Assembly: GCA_030446525.1 (NCBI GenBank)
Contig: JAUJNC010000109.1
Span: 1-14,611, forward strand
DNA: 14,611 bases
Source of the DNA: Armatimonadaceae bacterium
GTDB taxonomy: Bacteria > Armatimonadota > Armatimonadia > Armatimonadales > Armatimonadaceae
Direction of reading: 5' to 3'
The notes beneath the pieces were generated by a model, which did no database searches, was not told where the DNA came from, and saw only the letters and a program-made list of their open reading frames with translations. How positions within the stretch are numbered: position 1 is the first letter of the stretch; the number at the start of each line of letters is the position of its first letter. Position numbers and translations under genes: made by a program. This document shows, piece after piece, positions 6,824-14,580 of the stretch.

Positions 6824-6847
6824 GCCCCTCCCCGCCCGGGGAGGGGC
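6824..6847 (+). terminator. Strong hairpin after the acyl-CoA synthetase (terminator or REP-like palindrome)
   Basis: GCCCCTCCCC (6824-6833), loop GCCC, and GGGGAGGGGC (6838-6847) form a perfect 10-bp stem 21 bases after the stop. The following sequence, GATTCTCTCCTCC, is only moderately T-rich. Similar CCCCAGCCCCTCCCC palindromes are often dispersed repeats in GC-rich genomes, so this may be a repeat reused as a terminator. Confidence 0.55.
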
Positions 6848-6856
6848 GATTCTCTC

Positions 6857-6885
6857 CTCCAGTTTCCGGGGCCGCCCCCGATAAT
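6857..6885 (+). promoter_or_regulatory. Possible promoter of the pilM operon
   Basis: CTCCAG (6857-6862), a 17-base spacer and GATAAT (6880-6885) match the arrangement upstream of pilB (CTTCAG, 17 bases, GACAAT). The -35 deviates from TTGACA. The ~100-base GC-rich leader that would follow contains short hairpins such as GGCCC-CAAC-GGGCC (6931-6944). Confidence 0.35.
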
Positions 6886-6990
6886 GGGGATGTGCGTGTC
6901 CGCAGCCACTTTTCGCCCGGCGCCGCCGGCGGCCCCAACGGGCCGCGCCGGCCGCGCGGGCCGCACGCACCGTGGTCTGGAGGCATTCTC

Positions 6991-8145
6991 GTGCCCGCCT
7001 TCGCATCCCTGCTCGGTAAAGAAACACTCGTCGGGTTGGACATCGGCAGCGCGTACCTTAAAGCGGTCCAGGTGGAGGCCAGCAAGCGCGCCTTCCGCGT
7101 CGTCCGGGCCGCCCAGCACAAGACGCCGGAGGGCGCCGTACGCGACGGCATCGTGGTGAACAAGGAGGCCGTGGCCGACGCCCTGCGCCAGATGCTCCGC
7201 GCCGCCGGCGTCTCCGCCACCGGCGCCGTGACCGCGGTCTCGGGACCCACCGTGCTCGTGCGCCACATCAAGCTCCCCCGGATGACCGAGGCCGCGCTCC
7301 GCAAGTCGGTGCGCTACGAAGCGGCCAAGTACATCACCGCCAACGTCGAAGACTCCGCCATCGAGTTCGAGATCCTGGCGCCCGCGCCGCGCCCGCAGGC
7401 GGGGTCGCCGGCCGCGGATTCCGAAGAACAGATGAACGTCATGCTCGTGGCCGCGCCCCGGGAGATGGTCGAGTCGCGCACCCAGGCCGTCGAGATGGCC
7501 GGCCTCGAGCCCGTGGCCGTGGACCTGGAAGTGTTCGCCCTGCAGCGCGCCCTGGTGGACTGCAACATCCACCGCTTCAGCGACGGGGGGATGCGCGCCC
7601 TGGTGGACATCGGCGCCGCGCACACCGAGGTGAGCATCCTGAACGGCGCGGCCTTCGCCCTGACGCGCAGCATCCCCATCGCCGGGGACTCGTTCACGGG
7701 CGTGCTCAAGAACCAGCTGCGCTGTGACACGGCCGAGGCGGAGCGCATCAAGGCCGGCGCCGACATGTCGCTGCTCCTGGACGGCGCCGCCGAACCCGAG
7801 ACGCTGGAGGCCCCCCGCCTTTTGCAGCCGATGCTGGATGAGCTTTTCCGGGAGATACGCCGCTCGATCCACTACTACCAGTCGCAGCTCCCCGAAAGCT
7901 CCGAAAAAGGGACCCTGGTGGAGATCCTTCTTTCCGGGGGGGGGGCGCAGCTGCGGGGGCTGTCCGAGTACATGCGGGCGCGGCTGGGCACGCAGGTCGG
8001 GATCGGGAACGTATTCGCCAACCCCCTCTTCGAAACGCCCGCCGAAGCGGCCGGCTTTCTCGAGGAACAGCACCCACGCCTGCCGATCGGCCTGGGGCTG
8101 GCCGTCAAGGAGCTGATGCCGTCCGCGCGGGCAGCGCACGCGTAA
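6991..8145 (+). CDS. pilM: Type IV pilus assembly protein PilM (actin-like ATPase)
   Basis: PilM is the cytoplasmic actin-fold member of the pilus alignment complex and binds the N-terminal tail of PilN. The 384-residue product has the phosphate-1 motif LVGLDIGSAYLKAVQV (from residue 13), the second phosphate motif LVDIGAAHTEVSIL near 203, IPIAGDSFTGVL after it, and the adenosine-site motif LSGGGAQLRGL near 314. Length is close to the usual ~350. I chose GTG 6991 because TGGAGG (6978-6983) sits seven bases upstream and the protein then begins MPAFASLLGKETLVGLDIGS as in PilM proteins. An in-frame upstream start at 6892 would add 33 low-complexity residues and has no ribosome site. A G10 run (7936-7945) encodes the SGGG motif. 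It is first in the pilMNOPQ operon. Confidence 0.92.
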   Translation: MPAFASLLGKETLVGLDIGSAYLKAVQVEASKRAFRVVRAAQHKTPEGAVRDGIVVNKEAVADALRQMLRAAGVSATGAVTAVSGPTVLVRHIKLPRMTEAALRKSVRYEAAKYITANVEDSAIEFEILAPAPRPQAGSPAADSEEQMNVMLVAAPREMVESRTQAVEMAGLEPVAVDLEVFALQRALVDCNIHRFSDGGMRALVDIGAAHTEVSILNGAAFALTRSIPIAGDSFTGVLKNQLRCDTAEAERIKAGADMSLLLDGAAEPETLEAPRLLQPMLDELFREIRRSIHYYQSQLPESSEKGTLVEILLSGGGAQLRGLSEYMRARLGTQVGIGNVFANPLFETPAEAAGFLEEQHPRLPIGLGLAVKELMPSARAAHA

Positions 8146-8162
8146 AGGGCCAAGAAAATACC

Positions 8163-8768
8163 ATGCCAAACGTCAACCTTATCGCCGCGCGCCGCGCCGA
8201 GAAAAAACGGCTGGAGCACAACACGCGGCGGCTCTTTTTCGGGCTCACCGCCGAGGTGGCCCTGCTCGTTGTGATGGGCTCCTACTTCGGCGTGCGGCAG
8301 CTGGCACTGCGCGGGGCGGTCTCCGAAGCCGACACACAGATGGTGCAGCTGCAGCCGACCCTGGACCGCATCGCACAGATCGAGAAGGACATCAGCGTGC
8401 TCAAGCCCAAGCTCGACACCCTGGCGTCGGCCAAGCAGGACACGCTGCGCTGGCGCGCGATGCTCCAGATGGTGTCGCAGTCCGTTCCCGGCAACGCCTG
8501 GCTGTCGGGGATCGCGTCCTCCACCACGGGCCAGGACACAACGATCACGCTGACCGGTGTGGCCGGCTCGCAGACGCTGGTCGGCGAGACCATGACGCGC
8601 CTGGGGGCGTTCCCGGTCTTCGACAAGGTGGAGCTGCGCTTCACGCAGCTGGCGTCCGCCCCCGGCGAGGCGGCGCAGCGGGTGTCCTTCGAAATCGGGG
8701 CGCACCTGACATCCACGCCAAAAACCGGCGAGCGCAAAGGAGAGGGTGATGGCAAGCCGAACGCTTAG
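8163..8768 (+). CDS. pilN: Type IV pilus assembly protein PilN
   Basis: A 201-residue bitopic inner-membrane protein linking PilM to PilO. It starts MPNVNLIAARRAEKKRLE, where NVNLI is the short cytoplasmic PilM-binding motif. A membrane helix follows at about 26-46 (FFGLTAEVALLVVMGSYFGV), then a periplasmic coiled coil (about 55-95) and a ferredoxin-like domain (AWLSGIASSTTGQDTTITLT, and MTRLGAFPVFDKVELRFTQL). Length agrees with the family. The start is 17 bases after pilM with only a weak ribosome site, so translation may depend on pilM. Its 3' end overlaps the start of pilO by about 20 bases. Confidence 0.9.
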   Translation: MPNVNLIAARRAEKKRLEHNTRRLFFGLTAEVALLVVMGSYFGVRQLALRGAVSEADTQMVQLQPTLDRIAQIEKDISVLKPKLDTLASAKQDTLRWRAMLQMVSQSVPGNAWLSGIASSTTGQDTTITLTGVAGSQTLVGETMTRLGAFPVFDKVELRFTQLASAPGEAAQRVSFEIGAHLTSTPKTGERKGEGDGKPNA

Positions 8769-9597
8769 GTCGCAACCACCCACCCCCGTGGGTACCCGGC
8801 GCAGCGGGGGCGCGCGCGCCGTACATCTCCTCAGGCCGTCCAAGCAGACCTGTATCGCTCTGGCCGCCCTGCTCGGGCTCGTCCTGCTGGGGGGTGTCGG
8901 GCTGTGGATGTGGCAGAAGGGCGAAGTGGACGCCCTGCAAAAGCAGGTCGAGGCCAAGCAGGAGCAGGTCGCCGACGGCCGGCGCATCGCGGGCCGTCTG
9001 CTGGCCACCGAGAAGGCGTATGCGGACACGCGGGAACAGCTCCACTTCCTGGAAACCTCCGTTACGGCCAGCGAGTACGTGCCGACCCTGCTGCGGCAGA
9101 TGGAGGGACTGGCGAAATCGGTGAACCTCCAGGTCGGGGCGGTGCGGCCCAAGCTCGAGCCGGCCCCGGCGCCGCCGGCGGATAAAGAGGCGCGCAAGAG
9201 CTTCGTCCCCTGGCCCTATGACAAGATACACGTCGATATGGAGGTGCGCGGCACCTACTGGGACGTCGCCAAGCTCCTCTACCGGCTGACGGAGTTTCCG
9301 AAGATCCTGGCGGTGGAATCGGTGCAGGTACAGCCGGGCACGGCTGCGGGCGCCCGCGGCGTCGTGCCGGCATCGCCGGAACTCACCGTGAACCTGAAGC
9401 TGACCGGCTTCATCTTCCCGAACGACGGCAAGGGCGCAGGCGTGCCCGGGGGAAGCGCCGCCGCCGCCACGGGGCAGGCGCAGGGGGGAAACTCCCTTTC
9501 CGTGTCCGTGGACTCCGCCAAATCCGCCGCCCTGGACGCCCTGCCCAAGCCGCCCACGATCGCCGGCAAGGTCCGCGCGCACGCCAAGCAGTTTTAG
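8749..9597 (+). CDS. pilO: Type IV pilus assembly protein PilO
   Basis: A 282-residue bitopic membrane protein that pairs with PilN in the alignment complex. A cytoplasmic tail of ~30 residues precedes one membrane helix at about 33-53 (CIALAALLGLVLLGGVGLWM). A coiled coil follows (VDALQKQVEAKQEQVADGRR), then the conserved PilO pattern EYVPTLLRQMEGLAKSVNLQ, and VDMEVRGTYWDVAKLLYRLT with FPKILAVESVQVQPG. It is longer than typical PilO (~210) because of the N-terminal tail and an Ala/Gly-rich C-terminal extension. ATG 8749 is preferred over the adjacent GTG 8746 because AGGAG (8738-8742) is then six bases away. It overlaps pilN, implying coupled translation. Confidence 0.88.
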   Translation: MASRTLRSQPPTPVGTRRSGGARAVHLLRPSKQTCIALAALLGLVLLGGVGLWMWQKGEVDALQKQVEAKQEQVADGRRIAGRLLATEKAYADTREQLHFLETSVTASEYVPTLLRQMEGLAKSVNLQVGAVRPKLEPAPAPPADKEARKSFVPWPYDKIHVDMEVRGTYWDVAKLLYRLTEFPKILAVESVQVQPGTAAGARGVVPASPELTVNLKLTGFIFPNDGKGAGVPGGSAAAATGQAQGGNSLSVSVDSAKSAALDALPKPPTIAGKVRAHAKQF

Positions 9598-9610
9598 CCA
9601 AGGAGCCATC

Positions 9611-10330
9611 ATGAAGAAGCTCGACAAGAAAGACCTGCCCAAGCTCGTCGTCCTGGTGGCCCTATCGGTGGGCATCTTCGGGTACGCCCTGCTGCAGCTG
9701 GGCGCCACGCCCGCCACGAAAGCGGCCACCTCGGCGCCGGCCACGGGAGCCGGCCCGGCGCTTCCCGGCGCGCGGCTCCGCGGGCCCGGCAAAAAGCGGG
9801 GAGCGCTTCGCCCGACACCTTCGACGTGGCGGGCATAGAGATCCTGACCAGCGGCAAAGACCCGTTCGTACCCAACGGCGCGCGGCAAGGGGCGGGCGAC
9901 GGCCCGCCCGCGCCGCAGGCCGCCAAACCGGCGGCACAGGCCGTGGCCCCGGCCGCCGGGGCCGGTGAGCGCGAGCCGGTCCTGCCGAACCTGATGGGGC
10001 TGCCGTCGGGCGGCCCGGCTGGGGGCCGCCCCGTTGGGAGGGCGCGCATCCCGGCTTCGCGGGTGCCCGAAGGGCCTCGGCGGGCAGGTGCGACCGGTGT
10101 CCCCGCCGCCCCCTCCGGTGCCCGACTATGTGGTCACCGGGGTGGTGCGCGACGAAACGCCGGACGCCTGCTCCGGGAAGGTCGCCATCCTGCGCGGCGG
10201 TGACGGGAGCGGGGAGCGCCGGTTCGTGCGCTGCGGCGACCCGGTCGGGAACGGATTCAAAGTCATCGCCGTCCGCACGGACGGCGTGGAGTTGGCAGAG
10301 CGGCGAGCGCCGCGTGATCTTGAAAATTAG
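9611..10330 (+). pseudogene. pilP: PilP-like type IV pilus protein (frameshifted)
   Basis: PilP connects PilN/PilO to the secretin in the periplasm. Start ATG 9611 has AAGGAG at 9600-9605. The N-terminus MKKLDKKDLPKLVVLVALSV, continuing GIFGYALLQLG, is one membrane helix. The frame then shifts near 9785 to one giving SPDTFDVAGIEILTSGKDPF and a Pro/Ala-rich linker. It shifts again near 10035-10075 to one giving PDYVVTGVVRDETPDACSGK, VAILRGGD, FVRCGDPVGNGFKVIAVR, the compact beta domain expected of PilP. The frame ends at TAG 10328-10330. Near 10295 another frame reads SGERRVILKI, suggesting a third indel just before the end. Assignment rests mainly on position between pilO and pilQ and on the C-terminal beta domain. 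Domain content is complete across frames. Confidence 0.68.
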
Positions 10331-10340
10331 GGGGGTTCTC

Positions 10341-12289
10341 ATGCGAAGTAAATATATCCTGTGCGCCCTGGCGCTGCTCGCCCTGGGGCACCCGGCGGTC
10401 GATCAGCCGTCCGCCGCCGCCGGCATCCCGGCCCGGGTAGTAAGCATCCAGGCCGGGGCGAGGGTCGCAGGGCGGCGGCGCGCGTCCCCGCGGCGAAAGA
10501 GTGCGCCGGAGCGCGCGGGGCGCCCGCCGCGTGTGGACAAGGAGCGCCCGGCCCCGCGTGCCGGTCGCCGCCCCTGCCCGTAGCCGCGCGCCCAAGCCGT
10601 ACCAGGTGGCCTCCAACGGCCCGCAGGCGGCCGCGCCCAGAGCGGTGAAGGACGTCCGGCCTCTGCAGCCCGCCCCGACCCGCGTCGTGAGCGCACGCCC
10701 GGCGCCGTCCCCGGTCGCCGCCGTGCCGGCGGGAGAAAAGCGTGTATCGCTAGACTTCGTCCAGGCGGACATCAACGACGTGCTCAAGGCGCTGGCCCTT
10801 CAGGCGGGCGTCAACATCGCCACCGCCGCCGACGTCAAGGGCAGCGTCACGGTGTCCCTGAACCGCGTCACCCTGACCGAAGCGCTGGACATGGTGACCG
10901 GCCTGTCCGGGTTCCAATACGCCAGGGGCAGGACTCGGCCTTTATCGTCGGCACCCCGCAGTCACTCGAACGCTTCCGGGACAAGCCTGCCGCGCCGGCG
11001 CAGAAACCGGTGGAGCCGGTGACGGAGTTCATCCCGTATCGGTTCGTGCGCAGCGCCGACCTGGGCAAGGCGCTCGGCAACCGCTCCCGGAGCTTCAAGC
11101 GTCGCTGGGCGACGAGAAAGCCGACGAGAAGGCCATGCCGTCGCAGCCGCGCATGCTGATCGTCACCGGCACGCCGGGCGGGTCGCCCAGACGCGCGAGT
11201 TTGTCAAGCTCGAGCAGGCGATCCAGTTCCCGAACACGGGCGCGTTCACCGAAGTGTACCGCGTGAAATACGCCCTGCCGTCGGACCTGATCGGGATCCT
11301 GGCCCGTCTGGCGCCCACCGTACAGGCGACGCTCGGCCCCGCGCCGGGCTTCCAGTCCGGGTCCGGGCGCGTCCGCGTCGTACGCCGCGGCGGGGGCCCC
11401 GAACGGCGGGGCGGCAGGGGCCGCGGCCGCGGCGCCCGCGGCGCGGCGGCACGGCCCGTCGGGCGCCGTCGCCTCGGGCGGCGCGCCGACCGCGCTGCTC
11501 CTTTCCGGCGCTCCCGCGGATCTCGCCCGCGCCCGGGAGGTGCTCGCCCAGGTCGACGTGCGCGTGCCGCAGATGGTCTTCGAGGCGCGCGTGATGGATA
11601 TCGGTTCGCTGGACCTGTCCCGGATCGGGCTGACGTATGACTTCACGCGGCCCGTAAACATAGGAGAAATCGACCCGCGCAGTCCGGGCACTCCGCCCAC
11701 CATCGGGCCCACCTACAACGACGTTCCCCGGCGGCTGCCGTTCGGGGCCATCCTGCGCGGGCCCTACACCGTCGGCGTCCAGCTGGACCTTCTGGCCCAG
11801 AACAACAAGGCGCGGCTCCTGGCGAACCCGAACCTGTCGGCGCTCGACGGCCAGCCGGCCGTGGTGTTCATCGGCGACCAGGTCAAGTACGTCATCCGTC
11901 AGGAGGTGACGCCCACCGGCACGAACATCCAGACGGAGACGGCCACGGTGGGCATCACGCTCAAGGTGACCGGCAAGGCCAGCCCGGACGGGACAATAAC
12001 CCTGTATGTCCACCCGGAGGTGTCGGTGATCTCGGGCTTCCTGAGCCCGGGCGGTGGCATCGCCCTGCCGCAGATCGCGACGCGCTTCGTGGACACGACG
12101 ATCCGGGTCAAGGACGGCGAGACCATCGCCATCGGCGGCCTGATCCGCGAAAGCGACATCACCAATATCCAGAAGGTTCCCTTGCTGGGCGACCTGCCCT
12201 TCTTCGGCCAGCTGTTCCGGCGCACCGAGAAGAACAAGTCGCGCTCGGAGATCGTGGTCTTCATCACCGCGCGCGTGCTCGCCACGTAG
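10341..12289 (+). CDS. pilQ: Type IV pilus secretin PilQ (frameshifted N-terminal half, intact C-terminal secretin domain)
   Basis: PilQ forms the outer-membrane pore for the pilus. ATG 10341 follows AGGGGGG (10329-10335) and begins with a signal peptide, MRSKYILCALALLALGHPAV. After a low-complexity linker the STN/N-domain reads LDFVQADINDVLKALALQAG and VTLTEALDMVTGLSGFQY (about 10750-10920). Further on come FIVGTPQSLERF, MPSQPRMLIVTGTP, REFVKLEQAIQ, and a NolW-like half, TEVYRVKYALPSDLIGILAR, completed by LLLSGAPADLARAREVLAQV. From 11540 one clean frame holds the barrel domain: QNNKARLLANPNLSALDGQP, GDQVKYVIRQ, DGETIAIGGLIRES, and the hallmark VPLLGDLPFFGQLFRR. Frame changes fall near 10450-10500, 10922, 11085, 11178 and 11375. 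The stop is TAG at 12287-12289, followed by a strong terminator. Confidence 0.85.
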
Positions 12290-12319
12290 CGCGGGCGGGA
12301 CCTTCCGCGGCGGCGGAGA

Positions 12320-12347
12320 GCCGGGGCGCGATGCGCCCCGGCTTTTT
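12320..12347 (+). terminator. Intrinsic terminator of the pilMNOPQ operon
   Basis: GCCGGGGCGC (12320-12329), loop GAT, and GCGCCCCGGC (12333-12342) form a perfect 10-bp stem followed directly by TTTTT (12343-12347), 30 bases after the pilQ stop. Confidence 0.92.
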
Positions 12348-12359
12348 CACCGGTAAAAC

Positions 12360-12388
12360 CTTCAGATTTCCCTTCTTTCGCCGACAAT
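12360..12388 (+). promoter_or_regulatory. Possible promoter of pilB
   Basis: CTTCAG (12360-12365), a 17-base spacer and GACAAT (12383-12388) mirror the element before pilM. It lies directly after the operon terminator, where a new promoter is needed. The -35 does not resemble TTGACA, so it is either weak or read by another sigma factor. Confidence 0.35.
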
Positions 12389-12499
12389 GGTAACGTCGGA
12401 GCCGCCGCGCCGCGCCCGCCCGCGGGCGCCCGGCCGCGCAGGCCCCATCCCATGTGACGGGACAACCCTCTATCTGTCAGTCAGGACCCATTTACACCC

Positions 12500-14212
12500 A
12501 TGCAAGGCCAAACTTTCGGTGAGATTTTCGTTCGCTGCGGTATGGTGAGCGAGGACCAGCTCCATTCGGCCCTGGAAAAGCAGCGCCAGCTGGGCAGCCA
12601 GGAGCAGATCGGCGAGCAGCTGGTCTCGATGGGCCTGATCACCGAACGGGACCGCGTGCGCGCCCTGGGCGAACAGTGGGGGGTGCCGTACGTGGAACTT
12701 TCCGATCAGGAACGGCCCGCCCACGTCGTCACGGCGATCTCCCAGGAGCTGGCGCGCCGCTACAAGGTGATCCCCATCGCCGCCGACGGCGGCCGGCTCA
12801 CGCTCGCGATGAAGAACCCGCTCGACATCTTCGCCATCGACGAGATCCGGCTGATCACGGGCAAGGATGTCGAGCCCGTCATCGCCACCGAGGAAGACAT
12901 CATCCTGGCGATCGGCAACTCCTACAAGGTGACCGGCGACGCCGTCGAGGGGGTGCTCCGGGACTTCGAGGACGAGGTCACCATCGACAACTATCGCGAA
13001 GGCGAAGACCTGTCCATCGAGCAGCTCAAAGAGCTGTCGGAAGAGGCCCCGGTCGTGCGCCTGGCCAACATGATCATCAGCCGCGGCATCGCCGACAAGT
13101 GCTCGGACATCCATATCGAGCCGGCCAAGGACTGCCTCAAGGTCCGCTACCGGATCGACGGCATCCTGCAGGACGGCCTGATCATCCCCAAAAAGGCGCA
13201 GGCGAGTCTGACCTCGCGCATGAAGATCATGGCCGAGATGGACATCGCGGAAAAGCGCGCGCCGCAGGACGGGCGCATCAGCGCGGTGATCGAGAACCGG
13301 CCCTTCGATTTCCGCGTCTCGACCCTGCCGGCGGTCTACGGCGAAAAGATCGTCATGCGCGTGCTCGACAAATCCAACATCACGGTCGGCCTGCACAAGC
13401 TGGGCCTGCTGCCGCAAACGTTCGAGATGTTCGAGTCCATGATCATGCGCACCTACGGCATCATCCTGGTGACGGGCCCCACCGGCTCGGGCAAGTCGAC
13501 GACGCTGTACTCGGTGCTGTCCAAGGTCAACTCGGGCGAGAAGAACATCCTGACCATCGAGGACCCGGTCGAGTACGAGCTGGGGGGCATCACGCAGGTG
13601 GGCGTCAACGTCAGGGCCGGCATGACGTTCGCTTCCGGCCTGCGGACCATGCTGCGGCAGGACCCGGACATCATCATGGTCGGCGAGATGCGCGACCAGG
13701 AGACGTCCATGATCGCCATCGAAGCCGCTCTGACCGGCCACCTGGTGCTCTCCACCCTGCACACCAACGACGCGCCGGGGGCCGTGGCCCGCCTGATGGA
13801 CATGGGGGTGGAGCCGTTCCTGATCGCGTCGGCGACCGTGGGGGTGATGGCGCAGCGGCTCCTGCGGAAGGTCTGCGAGAAGTGTAAACAGCCCTACGAG
13901 CCGCCCAAGGACGCGATCCGGCGTCTGGGGATGAACCTCTCCGAGATCGACAAGGGCCGGGTGACGTTCTTCCGGGGCAGGGGCTGCGAGGTGTGCAAGG
14001 GGACCGGCTACAAAGGCCGCATCGGGTGCTACGAGCTGATGCCCATCACCGACAAGGTGCGCGAGCTGATCCTGGCCCACGCCTCCGCCTACGCGATCCG
14101 CGAGGCCGCGATCGAGGCGGGCATGCGCTCGCTCAAGGAGGACGCGATGGAAAAGATCCTGCTGGGCGTCACGACGCTGGAAGAGAGCCTGCGCGTGATC
14201 TACGCGGGATAG
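12500..14212 (+). CDS. pilB: Type IV pilus assembly ATPase PilB (GspE/PilB family)
   Basis: A 570-residue cytoplasmic hexameric ATPase that drives pilin polymerisation. The N-terminal ~150 residues form the MshEN/GspE-N domain (GEIFVRCGMVSEDQLHSALE, then LVSMGLITERD). A linker leads to the N2 domain (APVVRLANMIISRGI, SDIHIEP). The ATPase core shows Walker A GPTGSGKSTT at 326-335 (Lys332), the Asp box LTIEDPVE near 352, Walker B DPDIIMVGEMRD at 388-399 (Glu396), and the His box STLHTND near 418. A tetracysteine zinc site, CEKC (459-462) and CEVC (496-499), is characteristic of GspE/PilB and absent from retraction ATPases such as PilT. All catalytic motifs are present in one frame. The family call is certain; PilB rather than GspE follows from the adjacent pilMNOPQ. 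ATG 12500 has only a distant AGGA (12483-12486). A terminator upstream makes it a separate unit. Confidence 0.92.
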   Translation: MQGQTFGEIFVRCGMVSEDQLHSALEKQRQLGSQEQIGEQLVSMGLITERDRVRALGEQWGVPYVELSDQERPAHVVTAISQELARRYKVIPIAADGGRLTLAMKNPLDIFAIDEIRLITGKDVEPVIATEEDIILAIGNSYKVTGDAVEGVLRDFEDEVTIDNYREGEDLSIEQLKELSEEAPVVRLANMIISRGIADKCSDIHIEPAKDCLKVRYRIDGILQDGLIIPKKAQASLTSRMKIMAEMDIAEKRAPQDGRISAVIENRPFDFRVSTLPAVYGEKIVMRVLDKSNITVGLHKLGLLPQTFEMFESMIMRTYGIILVTGPTGSGKSTTLYSVLSKVNSGEKNILTIEDPVEYELGGITQVGVNVRAGMTFASGLRTMLRQDPDIIMVGEMRDQETSMIAIEAALTGHLVLSTLHTNDAPGAVARLMDMGVEPFLIASATVGVMAQRLLRKVCEKCKQPYEPPKDAIRRLGMNLSEIDKGRVTFFRGRGCEVCKGTGYKGRIGCYELMPITDKVRELILAHASAYAIREAAIEAGMRSLKEDAMEKILLGVTTLEESLRVIYAG

Positions 14213-14476
14213 CAGCGACTCCCGCCCGGGCCGTAATCCGGGCGCCACGGGCGAGCGGCGGGCGGAGAAATGACCATCCTCCGCCCCTCGCACAGCCGTT
14301 ATCACGCCTCGCACCTCCGTGGCCGCCCGGCCGGAACCCCTTTTTCGTCCTTCCCCTCGCGCTGCGGAGCCCGGCGCCGACTCTACCCCTGCCGGATCGC
14401 GTTCACCAAGGCCGCGTACCTCACCGGGACGAGGAAGCGGTACCCGGCGGAGCGAGGCAGCTCGCTAGTTTTTGGG
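14213..14476. other. Non-coding stretch after pilB
   Basis: No gene is supported here. Two hairpins may end the pilB transcript: CGCCCGG/CCGGGCG (14223-14229 with 14238-14244) and GGGCGGAG/CTCCGCCC (14260-14267 with 14279-14286, 11-base loop). Neither has a T-run directly after it. A T5 run at 14341-14345 has no convincing stem next to it. Confidence 0.45.
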
Positions 14477-14482
14477 TATAAT
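14477..14482 (+). promoter_or_regulatory. -10 box TATAAT
   Basis: A perfect TATAAT in a locally AT-rich patch (14466-14492). No good -35 is found at 16-18 bases. The predicted start, near 14489, adjoins an ATG at 14490. Confidence 0.45.
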
Positions 14483-14489
14483 GAATTGT

Positions 14490-14516
14490 ATGCCCGGCTG
14501 CAAACACTGCCGCTGA
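14490..14516 (+). CDS. Minute ORF, possible leaderless leader peptide (MPGCKHCR)
   Basis: The ATG sits at the predicted transcription start of the TATAAT box and the frame ends at TGA 14514-14516. The eight residues MPGCKHCR include two cysteines; an ATG nine bases upstream would give MNCMPGCKHCR with three. It ends ten bases before a strong hairpin, a layout reminiscent of transcription attenuators. It may equally be chance. Confidence 0.2.
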   Translation: MPGCKHCR

Positions 14517-14525
14517 CGGTTGTCT

Positions 14526-14580
14526 GCGACACCCGCGTCCTGGTTGGGCGCGGGTGTCGCGCCCGGTGGCGGGGTGTCGC
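14526..14580 (+). promoter_or_regulatory. Leader hairpin with two alternative right arms
   Basis: GCGACACCCGCG (14526-14537) pairs perfectly over 12 bp with CGCGGGTGTCGC (14549-14560), loop of 11 bases. A second copy of GGGTGTCGC (14572-14580) could pair with the same left arm over 9 bp instead. No T-run follows either form, so a simple intrinsic terminator is not indicated. A regulatory leader for a gene beyond the window is the likeliest reading. Confidence 0.4.

Noticed and set aside
6892..6990. Upstream extension of PilM by 33 residues
   Set aside because: The added residues are Pro/Gly/Arg-rich and have no ribosome site, while GTG 6991 has TGGAGG at a good distance.
6799..8169. Minus-strand open frame of 456 codons opposite pilM
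   Set aside because: Antisense shadow of a recognisable PilM; product is low complexity and has no ribosome site.
12470..14314. Minus-strand open frame of 614 codons opposite pilB
   Set aside because: Antisense shadow of an ATPase with intact Walker, His-box and zinc motifs; no recognisable domain on the minus strand.
14321..14345. GGCCG/CGGCC followed by TTTTT as a pilB terminator
   Set aside because: The loop would be only two bases and the T-run begins eight or more bases after the stem.
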